Assembly (NCBI GenBank): GCA_039029915.1
Contig: JBCCFD010000155.1
Coordinates: 1 to 15,337, forward strand
Length of the DNA: 15,337 nt
Direction of reading: 5' to 3'
Origin: QQUD01 sp039029915
Lineage (GTDB): Bacteria; Chloroflexota; Anaerolineae; Promineifilales; Promineifilaceae
The stretch's first letter is position 1, and each line of letters starts with the position of its first letter. Of the stretch, positions 8,019-14,634 are shown in pieces. The notes under the pieces were generated by a model. It worked only from the letters and a program-made list of their open reading frames with translations. It was not told where the DNA came from and searched no databases. The translations under genes were made by a program, and so were the position numbers.

Positions 8019-8084
8019 CCTGTGGCCCTATGGAGCGAGACTGTCGCGAATCAACACTTTATCACAGGGCAGCCGCATAGAGCC
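8019..8084. other. compact hairpin-forming segment, possible structured repeat
   Basis: GGCCCTATG (8024-8032) can pair with CATAGAGCC (8076-8084) at 8 of 9 positions. An inner stem GCGA (8035-8038)/TCGC (8044-8047) has a 5-nt loop. CCTGTG (8019-8024) can alternatively pair with CACAGG (8063-8068), crossing the outer stem. A separate GCGCT (7959-7963)/AGCGC (7988-7992) pair lies just before it. These could be a repeat element or a structured RNA; nothing identifies a known RNA family, and chance pairing is not excluded. Confidence 0.25.
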
Positions 8085-8095
8085 TTGTTATCGCA

Positions 8096-8740
8096 CTAAG
8101 TATCAGTTGAGATCTCATCCCACTCCAAGTCGCCGTAACCAATCAACTAGTTTAAAACGTAATGACGCTCCATAACAACACCAGGTTCTAAGCTTGAAGG
8201 TACCTGCCGATTATTAAGCTGAGCATCAACAATTGCCCAATGGTATCTATAAATAAGATCAGCTTCATCTAGCAGTTCATTTTGTGGTCGAAGCAGAGCC
8301 TTCTCAATAAATTCTTCGCGCTCGTTCCCGTGAAGAATTCTTACAGCGTGTGCAGGATCACAAATTTTGTCTGAGCGCTCTAGGTTCTCAATAAAACCTA
8401 GGGCCCATAATAAAACTCAGTAACATTCATATCGCCAAGAAAATTGGATAAGCGACGTTTGATCAGGAGACAAGTTATTAACGAAGAGTCGCTCATTAGG
8501 GGTAAAAGCTTCACTCAATTGATAGTTATTGATAATTTGATTTAACAAATCATCCTCAAGCCCTTCACCTTTTAGAGCCACCACACAAAGGGCCATTGCC
8601 CTTATAGAAACCTCGGTTGAGCTTCGCCGAGTTGATTCACTCTCTGATTCAATGACGGGTAAGTGGTCAATGTATGGAACATCTTCAGCTCTTAACCGAG
8701 CAATAGACTGTTTTTTCCGTGCTTGCGCTTCTTGTATCAT
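8096..8740 (-). pseudogene. DUF4272 protein gene with two in-frame nonsense codons
   Basis: Reading from ATG 8740 the frame gives ARKKQSIARLRAEDVPYIDH (residues 7-26), LPVIESESESTRRS, VVALKGEGLEDDLL and QFSWRYECY, then TGA at 8419-8417. The same frame continues without a shift: VLLWALGFIENLERSDKICD, then LLDEADLIYRYHWAIVDAQL and EPGVVMERHYVLN. It then meets TAG at 8149-8147 and continues LIGYGDLEWDEISTDT to a final TAG at 8098-8096. The total of 214 positions matches the usual DUF4272 length, and the conserved blocks of that family (function unknown) are present on both sides of each stop. Both stops fall where the family, as I remember it, has Trp, so each is a single TGG-to-TGA or TGG-to-TAG change. 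No frameshift is needed. This is probably a recent pseudogene. Confidence 0.8.
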
Positions 8741-8897
8741 GGATATCTAACTCTTGCATGCAGATAAAGATAAATCCTATCTCGTTCAAAAGGGATTCAT
8801 GAGCGATCCAGTCAATCAATTCCAGGGCAATTTGATAAAATCCCGTCGTAGTATTAAAAAGTATAATTTGCCTTAGAGCGAATTTACGAGCAGCTAA

Positions 8898-9413
8898 TTA
8901 GTGAAGATCAATGCACCAGTTATGACAACGAAGCACGCCAGCAAACCCTTCATTATCGAATGGACCAAGATTTTCCATGCCAATTTTTTGAGCAATTGCG
9001 TTTGAGGCCGCATTTTGAACGACAGGGTAGGCATAGACGTAGCGCATGTCTGGATCAGTTCGAGCTTGGGAAATGATTAAACAGGCGGCTTCGGTCGCCA
9101 CTCCTTTACCCTGATAATCAGGCAAGACAAACCACCCCATTTCATAGCTTTGCGGCCCCTTCCACTCAATCTTCCAGATGCCGATTGTGCCCATCGTTTC
9201 GCCGGAATCATCCGAAACAATTTTGTACATTTGGGCATCACCCTGCGCCATTAAGGCCAGCCGCCGCTTATGAGATGCTCGCACATCCGCTTCTGGACGG
9301 GGGCCGCCGAGATGTAGCATCATGACCGGATCGCACTCTAAGCGAACGGTAAGTTCTTCATCCTCAGCGGTGATTTGTATCAATTTCAATTTATATCCCA
9401 GCTTTTTAGGCAC
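8898..9413 (-). CDS. GNAT-family N-acetyltransferase (RimJ/Acetyltransf_3 type)
   Basis: This 171-aa protein transfers an acetyl group from acetyl-CoA to an amine, acting in the cytoplasm. The GNAT core is clear: GTIGIWKIEW (75-84, strand beta4), YEMGWFVLPDYQGKGVATEA (90-109) containing the acetyl-CoA pyrophosphate loop Q101-G-K-G-V-A106, and the QNAASNAIAQKIGM segment (133-146), whose N134/S137 are typical of RimJ/L-like members. The start is GTG at 9413, immediately after an in-frame TGA at 9416-9414, so no upstream start is possible. The nearest AAGG is rather far (about 15 nt), so initiation may be weak. The methyltransferase gene lies 38 bp upstream on the same strand, so the two could be co-transcribed. 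The substrate (protein N-terminus, antibiotic or small amine) cannot be told from sequence. It has no ACGGCCGT copy. Confidence 0.85.
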   Translation of the reverse strand: MPKKLGYKLKLIQITAEDEELTVRLECDPVMMLHLGGPRPEADVRASHKRRLALMAQGDAQMYKIVSDDSGETMGTIGIWKIEWKGPQSYEMGWFVLPDYQGKGVATEAACLIISQARTDPDMRYVYAYPVVQNAASNAIAQKIGMENLGPFDNEGFAGVLRCHNWCIDLH

Positions 9414-9451
9414 TCAACTGATTATCAAACCTTGAAAGGCTCTGGACGGCA

Positions 9452-10330
9452 TCAAATCTTTTGAAAAATACACACGTCCTGGAAGAAAACGCCGGGCATT
9501 TCTTTCCAGTTTCCGTGGTGTTGTTCGATTAGTTTCAGACCAGAATCTTCAACAATTCGCTCAAAGCCAGCGTTTGTGACGCCAATGGCGCTTTCTGGGA
9601 CTTCAGCCCATTTGGGATGTCGCCACGCATCCGAACCGTAAGATGATTGGTCAAATACCCACTTATCCTGAGCGGTCAAATGAAAGCGACCTTTCGCGTT
9701 TGACCGCAACGGCAAGCTTTTTTCATACGTTTCATCAAGCAGAAAAAAGGTGACGATCGCCTTTCCACCGGGCTTGAGCACACGGCCGATTTCTCTAAAA
9801 TAAAAAATCGCGTCTTCTTCTTTTAAATGTGTCCACACGGACAAAGCCGTAGCAATATCAATGGTGCCACTTTCGACGGGCCATTTTAAATGGGTGCTTT
9901 GCTGACCAGAAGTGTATGCGGGGTTGTTGACCTCAAAATGAACGAACTCAAAGTTCTCAGAGGGATAATGTTGACGGCAAAAGTCAATATCTTTGCCCCG
10001 CACGTCAAGCCCAATATATTTACCCCCCTGACCCACAAACGGCTCACTTGCGATACCCAACAGTCCGGTACCACAGCCGATATCTAAAATTGTATTGCCC
10101 TGTTTACTTTCCAATTGTTGGTAAATAAGGGTCTGGAAAATACCGATGACGTGGGCCCATTCAGAAAAAGCATATTTCCCTCCCCTACGATGGCGCTCAT
10201 TTGGGATAAGTCGAATATTTCTGGTTCTTTGAATCAGCTTTTGATCAGCAAACACAAATAGGTAATCAAAAAGCGCATACGGTAGAATAAGTAGCCATCT
10301 CAGTCTCTGAAGGATGCTTTTTTGGTTCAT
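9452..10330 (-). CDS. class I SAM-dependent methyltransferase
   Basis: This 292-aa protein carries the Rossmann-fold methyltransferase signature: ILDIGCGTGL (81-90, SAM motif I), an acidic residue ending strand beta2 in YIGLDV (D109), the ALSVWTHLKEEDA segment after motif II, and EIGRVLKPGGKAIVTF (motif III region, near residues 183-198). The first 35 residues are hydrophobic with Arg/Lys (RWLLILPYALFDYLFVF), suggesting membrane association or an amphipathic anchor. A good Shine-Dalgarno, AAAGAGGA (GAGGA at 10336-10340), sits 5 nt before ATG 10330, which fixes the start. The C-terminal 100 residues after motif III are specific to the subfamily and give no substrate. It reads towards the GNAT gene 38 bp downstream. 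Small molecule, lipid or sugar methylation are all possible. Confidence 0.85.
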   Translation of the reverse strand: MNQKSILQRLRWLLILPYALFDYLFVFADQKLIQRTRNIRLIPNERHRRGGKYAFSEWAHVIGIFQTLIYQQLESKQGNTILDIGCGTGLLGIASEPFVGQGGKYIGLDVRGKDIDFCRQHYPSENFEFVHFEVNNPAYTSGQQSTHLKWPVESGTIDIATALSVWTHLKEEDAIFYFREIGRVLKPGGKAIVTFFLLDETYEKSLPLRSNAKGRFHLTAQDKWVFDQSSYGSDAWRHPKWAEVPESAIGVTNAGFERIVEDSGLKLIEQHHGNWKEMPGVFFQDVCIFQKI

Positions 10331-10422
10331 TCAGATCCTCTTTATTCCTTATATTTCCAAAGTCTCTAATTCGCCTTACTTGGGAAAAGTGTTCAGATAA
10401 ATTGGGAATGCACACCCATCAA

Positions 10423-11586
10423 TTATCTTAAGCCCGTCATATTGCGCGCGATGACCATGCGCTGCACTTCGCTCGTCCCTTCGTAGATTTCCGTGATTTT
10501 AGCGTCTCGATAATATCTTTCGAGCGGCATCTCTTTGCTGTAGCCCATCCCGCCATGAATTTGAAGCGCTTCCTTAGCGCAATAGTTAGCGGTTTCACTG
10601 GCATATAGCTTAGCCATGCTCGCCTCAAGGGTAAAGCGCCCACCAGTTTGTTCAGCTTGCTTTTTAGCCATACACGCTTGGTACATCAGCATGCGCGCCG
10701 CATCAACCCGACACTTCATATCGGCTAGCTTTTGTTGGATCATCTGGAACTGACCGATTTTTTGGCCAAACGCTTCACGCTCTTGAGAATAGGCAACGGC
10801 CGCTTCTAGGGCCGCTTCAGCAATGCCTAAACCCTGGGCAGCAATCCCGATACGTCCTTGGTCCAAGACAGTCATCGCAATCTTAAAGCCGTCTCCCTCT
10901 TCGCCTAAACGATTTTCAACGGGACATTCGTAATTATCAAAGATGATTTCACTGGTGGCGCTGGCGCGAATGCCCATTTTGGGCTCTTTTTTGCCGCGCT
11001 CAAAGCCAGGCTGGTCGGTATCAATCAAGAAAGCCGTCACGCCACGATGCTTTTTCTCCGGCTGGGTCATGGTAAAGAGAACAATTTTATCGGCATAGGG
11101 GGCGGAGGTGACCCATGATTTACGGCCGTTAATCACATAATGTGTGCCCGCCTGATTGAGTACAGCTCGACTCTTCATTGTGCCCGCATCACTACCGCTC
11201 ATTGGTTCAGTCAAGCTATAAGCACCAATCATTTGACCTGTGGCAATTGGCTCTAAAAAGTTTTTCTTCTGCGCTTCGGTCCCAAACAGCAGAATGCCAT
11301 AGCTATAAAGCGAATTATTCACCGACATAATCGTGCCGTGGCTGGCATCCGCTTTGCAAATTTCGGTGAGAGCCAGCGCATAAGCTAACGTATCCATACC
11401 GGCCCCACCATACTCCTCGGGCACTTCAATGCCCATAAACCCAAGCTGCCCCATTTGGCGCACGGTGTCGATAGGGAAATCCCCCGTTTCATCATGATGT
11501 TCTGCAATCGGCGCAATTGATTTTTGAGCAAACTCTCGGGCAGCCTGCTGAATCATTTCGTGTTCTTCGGTAATAAAATCAAACAT
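10423..11586 (-). CDS. acyl-CoA dehydrogenase, short-chain/butyryl-CoA type
   Basis: This 387-aa FAD enzyme oxidises acyl-CoA to the trans-2-enoyl-CoA in fatty-acid or branched-chain amino-acid breakdown, passing electrons to ETF. Full-length family features are present: an N-terminal helical domain (1-118), YSLTEPMSGSDAG (123-135, FAD/substrate contact), INGRKSWVTSAPYAD (152-166), the middle beta domain, and QREAFGQKIGQFQ-like residues EREAFGQKIGQFQ (269-281). IHGGMGY (343-349) and the catalytic Glu E369 in EIYEGTSEVQRM (366-377) follow. The length is normal. Translation is coupled to the upstream gene: the upstream TAA ends 3 nt before ATG 11586, and the Shine-Dalgarno AAGGAA (11593-11598) lies inside the upstream gene's last codons. 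One ACGGCCGT copy encodes NGRK. The exact chain length and branch preference are not determined. Confidence 0.93.
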   Translation of the reverse strand: MFDFITEEHEMIQQAAREFAQKSIAPIAEHHDETGDFPIDTVRQMGQLGFMGIEVPEEYGGAGMDTLAYALALTEICKADASHGTIMSVNNSLYSYGILLFGTEAQKKNFLEPIATGQMIGAYSLTEPMSGSDAGTMKSRAVLNQAGTHYVINGRKSWVTSAPYADKIVLFTMTQPEKKHRGVTAFLIDTDQPGFERGKKEPKMGIRASATSEIIFDNYECPVENRLGEEGDGFKIAMTVLDQGRIGIAAQGLGIAEAALEAAVAYSQEREAFGQKIGQFQMIQQKLADMKCRVDAARMLMYQACMAKKQAEQTGGRFTLEASMAKLYASETANYCAKEALQIHGGMGYSKEMPLERYYRDAKITEIYEGTSEVQRMVIARNMTGLR

Positions 11587-11589
11587 AAT

Positions 11590-12339
11590 TTATTCCTTAA
11601 TTTCTTGTTCTGTGAGATAGTGACTAACAAATGTCACAAACATTTCATAATCTTCAATGGAAAGTTCTAAGCCGTGCTCCCAGCGACGCTTTTCAGCGAG
11701 CCAATAACGGCCGTTTGGGCCTGTTAATATCGATGCAGGGATAGCAGGATAGAACGTCGGGCCGACCCGAAGCCGCATCGAAGACTCAAACACTTCTTTC
11801 GGATCAATTGTATGATAGGCAAGGTTACCGGCGGTGCCATTAAGAAAATCTTCCCGTTTGTCAGGCGATAGATAGGTATAAACCACCAGTCGCTTATCCC
11901 CGTCTTGAATCATTGAGGCTAAACAAAGCCAGTTTTTAGGCAATCTATTTTCACGGGCAACCCTGTTATACCCTGCCATTCCAAAGGTCCAATGACGACC
12001 TGATATATCTCCATTCCACTTCAGAGGCAGGTCATTTTCCACCCGATTAACGAGGGTAATTCCCTTTTCATCAAGCTCAATTTTTTGACCACTGTGCCAC
12101 GTTCTTTTCAAAATGCGCTCGACAACCCAAATAGTGATTAAAGAAATAAACAGACCTCCAAAACAGGAAACGATCACCGTATAGTCGGGAAAACCGTCGT
12201 TGATAATGCCTAGAATTTGGCGGATAAAGGCAAAGCCTAAAATGGCGCTAATGATCAAAGAAAACACGATAACAGCACGAAGACCACCGTGTTCTGGATT
12301 GACATGAAGTGTCGCGGAGGATGGAACCTGATTCGTCAT
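11590..12339 (-). CDS. unrecognised membrane protein with two N-terminal helices
   Basis: This 249-aa protein is of unknown family. Two hydrophobic helices span about residues 21-46 and 52-76, then a soluble domain of about 170 residues follows. The arrangement resembles membrane-anchored PH-like or YcxB-like proteins (a strand-rich start, IELDEKGITLVNR at 87-99), but I cannot assign one. The soluble part has several aromatic-rich stretches (ISGRHWTFGMAGYNRVARE 112-130; GPNGRYWLAEKRRWEHGLE 207-225). Its TAA is 3 nt from the acyl-CoA dehydrogenase start, so the two are almost certainly co-translated, but no shared function is known. The start ATG 12339 has AAGG only 1 nt away, which is poor spacing. 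In the 131 bp separating it from the divergent SRPBCC gene, reading leftwards, TTGTTG, 17 bp and GATAAA could be a weak promoter. Confidence 0.7.
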   Translation of the reverse strand: MTNQVPSSATLHVNPEHGGLRAVIVFSLIISAILGFAFIRQILGIINDGFPDYTVIVSCFGGLFISLITIWVVERILKRTWHSGQKIELDEKGITLVNRVENDLPLKWNGDISGRHWTFGMAGYNRVARENRLPKNWLCLASMIQDGDKRLVVYTYLSPDKREDFLNGTAGNLAYHTIDPKEVFESSMRLRVGPTFYPAIPASILTGPNGRYWLAEKRRWEHGLELSIEDYEMFVTFVSHYLTEQEIKE

Positions 12340-12459
12340 ACCTTAGTTTTATCCTGTCTGCATAATATGGCAACAAAATGACCCTAGTCATTCAGCTCGT
12401 GTCCCCTAGTGACTACTGTTTTCGTCTATCAAAGCTTATGCTCTTTTATAAATCTTTCC

Positions 12460-12465
12460 AAGGGG
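12460..12465 (+). promoter_or_regulatory. Shine-Dalgarno deciding the SRPBCC gene start
   Basis: AAGGGG lies 5 nt before ATG 12471. The longer frame from ATG 12378 has no comparable site and would add 31 residues that lack the character of a signal or helix, so 12471 is preferred. Confidence 0.75.
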
Positions 12466-12470
12466 TCATC

Positions 12471-13418
12471 ATGGTAAAATTCAAGGAGTTCCCAACCATT
12501 TTCATTTCCATATTACTGACTGTTGCCTATGGGTTTGCTGTTGTCTGGCTGTTTGAACTATCAGGCGATTTTCTTGAAACGTTTTCTTGGAGCTTTATCA
12601 TGCTCGTTCCTTACGCCGTGGGCGCCATTGGTAACTTTATCATGATGCGCCAGCGAGATATCGGCTGGATTGGGGCTATATTCTTACCGTGGGCCTATAT
12701 TTTTGCAGTCACGGTCGTGGTTTTAATTGCTTCATTCGGTTTACTGTTCTGCTTTATTATTAGCTTTCCTATACTTTTCCCTGCCGCATCGATTGGTGGG
12801 GTCACGGTTTGGCTGCTTCAGAAGCATCCTAGAGTAGCAACGCTTTTGCTTTGCTTTGCCATTTTTTCGCCGTTTTTATCTGAACCGGTTGAGGCGCAGT
12901 TTGAGGTAAACACGGCCGTTACCACCACCCACACATCCGTTATCATTGAAGGCCGAAGCAACACGGCCGTTTGGGAAAATATCAAAACCGTTTCAACCAT
13001 CACCGAAGAAGAATATCAGTTTAATTGGTTCCACTGGCTTGGCGTGCCCCGACCGATTGAAGCAGAACTATCCTACGCCGGCTTAGGCGGTGTTCGCACT
13101 GGAAAATTTGAAGATGGGCTTCAGTTTGATGAGACCATTACCGATTGGCAGCTCCACGATGAAATGTCGTTTATCATCGTTGAAAGCTCAGGCACGCTAT
13201 TGCCACCTCCTTTGGATATGATTGATGGAGAATATTTTAATGTTTTATCAGGTACGTATCGACTCGAAGAGCTACCTAACGGGGACATCCGCCTTCACTT
13301 TATTAGCCACCATCAGCTCGAAACCCGCTTCAATGAATACGGGGCGTGGTGGATGAATTGGGTTATGCGTGATTTGCAGCAGTATATTTTGGAAATCATT
13401 CAGGCTCGCTTGGCGTGA
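12471..13418 (+). CDS. membrane protein with C-terminal SRPBCC (polyketide-cyclase-like) domain
   Basis: This 315-aa protein (346 aa if ATG 12378 were used) has about five transmembrane helices in the first half (roughly 8-28, 41-59, 66-88, 92-115, 122-136) and then a soluble domain of about 160 residues. That domain shows the SRPBCC helix-grip pattern: TSVIIEG and NTAVWENI (155-171), WLGVPRPIEAELSYAG, VRTGKFEDGLQFDETITDW, DGEYFNVLSGTYRLEEL, LHFISHHQLETRFNEYGAWW and a long C-terminal helix MRDLQQYILEIIQARL. SRPBCC domains bind hydrophobic ligands or act as cyclases/lipid-transfer modules; here the ligand is unknown and membrane lipid is only a guess. Two ACGGCCGT copies 51 bp apart each encode NTAV. 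The gene is divergent from the unknown membrane protein. It ends TGA, showing UGA is a stop in this genome. Confidence 0.72.
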   Translation: MVKFKEFPTIFISILLTVAYGFAVVWLFELSGDFLETFSWSFIMLVPYAVGAIGNFIMMRQRDIGWIGAIFLPWAYIFAVTVVVLIASFGLLFCFIISFPILFPAASIGGVTVWLLQKHPRVATLLLCFAIFSPFLSEPVEAQFEVNTAVTTTHTSVIIEGRSNTAVWENIKTVSTITEEEYQFNWFHWLGVPRPIEAELSYAGLGGVRTGKFEDGLQFDETITDWQLHDEMSFIIVESSGTLLPPPLDMIDGEYFNVLSGTYRLEELPNGDIRLHFISHHQLETRFNEYGAWWMNWVMRDLQQYILEIIQARLA

Positions 13419-13456
13419 TTGCTTTCTTTATATAGGCGTTACGCACTTCATGACAA

Positions 13457-13516
13457 GACCAGTCAGGTTTCCATTTTTTGGCAGGTAGCCGTTACCATTA
13501 ACAAACCTGACCGGTC
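13457..13516. repeat. 60-bp inverted repeat with 14-bp arms
   Basis: GACCAGTCAGGTTT (13457-13470) pairs with AAACCTGACCGGTC (13503-13516) at 13 of 14 positions around a 32-nt loop. It lies 38 bp after the SRPBCC stop codon. There is no T-run after the right arm, so it is not a classical intrinsic terminator. The GTCAGGTTT/AAACCTGAC word suggests a dispersed intergenic repeat (REP/MITE-like) rather than a single-copy site. Confidence 0.75.
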
Positions 13517-13620
13517 TGCGCAATTCCTGAAAAATAAAAACTCTAAGTTCAAGCAAAAAATATGCGATGACATTTGGCAAGCGATTTTATAAGTCGACTA
13601 CCAAATCATCCAGTCAACGA

Positions 13621-13661
13621 ATCCCCAATTCACCACTTACCAATCTTCCCCAATTGCTCCC
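13621..13661. repeat. short CCCCAATT/ACCA-rich degenerate tract
   Basis: TCCCCAATT (13622-13630 and 13647-13655) occurs twice in the tract, separated by CACCACTTACCAATC-type words. It resembles, on the opposite strand, the ATTGG-rich tract within the 1396-aa gene linker at 2958-3022. This is the only place outside that gene where the style recurs, and here it is truly intergenic. Confidence 0.5.
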
Positions 13662-13682
13662 CTCTCGCTTTCCTCGTAAAAT
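13654..13682 (+). promoter_or_regulatory. candidate promoter of the HD-hydrolase operon (leaderless?)
   Basis: TAAAAT (13677-13682) matches the -10 consensus at 5 of 6 positions. TTGCTC (13654-13659) stands 17 bp upstream as a weak -35. Transcription would begin about 7 nt after the -10, at or next to the A of ATG 13689. No Shine-Dalgarno precedes that ATG, so a leaderless mRNA would fit both observations. Confidence 0.4.
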
Positions 13683-13688
13683 AGTACT

Positions 13689-14228
13689 ATGATAAATTGG
13701 TCGCAGGATAGCTATTTGGAAGCGTATCGTTTTGCCGCCGAAGCACATCAAGGTCAACAATACCCAGGCACAACTATTTCATACATCATGCACTTAAGCT
13801 TTGTGAGCATGGAGGTGCTAGCGGCATTAGCCAATCATTCTGAGATGGATGGTGATTTAGCGGTAAAGTGCGCCCTCTTGCACGATGTGTTGGAAGACAC
13901 GGCCGTATCGGCCGACACTCTTGAAGCCACCTTTGGCACAGACGTGTTCAACGGCGTCGCGGCCCTCACCAAAGACAAAGATCTACCGAAAAAAGCCAGC
14001 ATGGCCGACAGCTTGGCCCGTATTCAGCAGCAGCCGAAAGAAGTTTGGATCGTTAAGCTAGCCGACCGGATTAGCAACCTATCCCGTCCCCCGCAACATT
14101 GGAATCGTGAAAAGATTGCCGCTTATCGCCAAGAGGCGATTCAAATTTATGACGCCCTGCACGAAGCCAGTGACTTTCTCGCCAAACGGTTAAACGAACG
14201 CATTGAGGCGTATCAACAGTATGTCTAA
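13689..14228 (+). CDS. HD-domain phosphohydrolase, MESH1/SpoT-hydrolase-like
   Basis: This stand-alone HD protein of 179 aa is the length of single-domain (p)ppGpp hydrolases of the MESH1 type. The metal-binding residues line up with that family: H35 in YIMHL, H65-D66 in ALLHDVLEDT (62-71), E69-D70 in the same block, and D126 in KLADRISNL (123-131). It also has AAEAHQGQQYPGTTISYI (17-33), equivalent to the 'A..H..Q.R..G.PYI.H' start of RelA/SpoT HD domains; the usual Arg is Gln here. It would act in the cytoplasm, with ppGpp, NADPH or another nucleotide as substrate. No synthetase domain or ACT/TGS region is present. It is the first gene of a packed operon; the next start overlaps its last codons by 8 nt. 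One in-gene ACGGCCGT sits right after the HD motif (DTAV). Confidence 0.8.
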   Translation: MINWSQDSYLEAYRFAAEAHQGQQYPGTTISYIMHLSFVSMEVLAALANHSEMDGDLAVKCALLHDVLEDTAVSADTLEATFGTDVFNGVAALTKDKDLPKKASMADSLARIQQQPKEVWIVKLADRISNLSRPPQHWNREKIAAYRQEAIQIYDALHEASDFLAKRLNERIEAYQQYV

Positions 14229-14634
14229 CATTTGGTTTAAAACTGATTTAGAAAATGTAGATTGGGTTCAGCTAAAAGCTGATTTAGTGGCCGATCAGTT
14301 TGACAACGGCCGTTCCATTGAGCAGTACAAAACATCCTTCAAAAACTCAGCCCACGTCATTTTTGCAATGGACGGAAACCGAATTGTTGGCAAAGTGCGC
14401 GCCCTATCTGACGAGGTGAGCAACTGCTATGTCGTCGATGTGTGGACCCACTCGGATCATCGGAATCAGGGCATTGCCACGGCAATGATGAAGGAGCTAT
14501 TCAAGCGCACCCGCGGTCAACATCTCCATCTCTTTAGTGATGATGCCGTCGATTTTTATACAAAAATCGGATTTGAAGTACAGGAAATCAGCTTAGGACG
14601 CGTGTCGGGTCGCTGGCTAGACCCTAACTCATAA
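14221..14634 (+). CDS. small GNAT-family acetyltransferase
   Basis: This is a 137-aa acetyltransferase when started at ATG 14221, which overlaps the HD gene's end by 8 nt (ATGTCTAA). An ATG at 14203 in the same frame would add six residues and overlap more. GAGG about 12 nt upstream is a weak ribosome site, so coupling is likely. GNAT motifs are VVDVWTHSDHRNQGIATAMM (71-90), containing the acetyl-CoA loop R81-N-Q-G-I-A86, and HLFSDDAVDFYTKIGFEV (104-121), whose 'DAVDFYxKxGF' element closes the fold. Strands before it, VIFAMDGNRIVGKVRAL, are also typical. The size and architecture are those of short single-domain GNATs of varied substrate (amino acids, polyamines, antibiotics). Its stop shares one base with the next start (TAATG). 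Confidence 0.85.
   Translation: MSNIWFKTDLENVDWVQLKADLVADQFDNGRSIEQYKTSFKNSAHVIFAMDGNRIVGKVRALSDEVSNCYVVDVWTHSDHRNQGIATAMMKELFKRTRGQHLHLFSDDAVDFYTKIGFEVQEISLGRVSGRWLDPNS

Larger units (their letters stand above)
7557..8095. other. gene-free stretch of 539 bp
   Basis: No convincing coding region was found on either strand between the glycosyltransferase start and the DUF4272 pseudogene. 7557-7720 is the AT-rich 5' region of the glycosyltransferase operon; reading the minus strand, a TTGACA and a TATAAA are present there but not at proper spacing, so no promoter is called. 7721-7882 is a MITE-like repeat. 7883-8095 holds several short inverted repeats and frames closed by stops. The whole stretch lacks ACGGCCGT. 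Confidence 0.6.

Noticed and set aside
8096..8740. UGA read as Trp (alternative genetic code) in the DUF4272 gene
   Set aside because: A UAG also replaces a Trp in the same gene, and UGA is used as the normal stop of the SRPBCC gene at 13416-13418, so recoding of one codon would not rescue the gene.
8417..8740. A complete 107-aa protein of its own
   Set aside because: The homologous family continues in the same frame after the TGA for another hundred positions, so the short frame is the 5' part of a broken gene.
8741..8880. Open minus-strand frame containing IALELIDWIAHESLL upstream of the DUF4272 start
   Set aside because: It has no clear start, overlaps the DUF4272 gene in another frame, and matches no family I recognise; chance or a tiny remnant.
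12378..12470. Upstream start of the SRPBCC gene at ATG 12378
   Set aside because: No ribosome-binding site there, whereas AAGGGG is well placed before ATG 12471, and the extra 31 residues do not resemble a signal peptide.
13457..13516. Rho-independent terminator of the SRPBCC gene
   Set aside because: The loop is 32 nt and the right arm is followed by TGCGCAATTCC, not a T-run.
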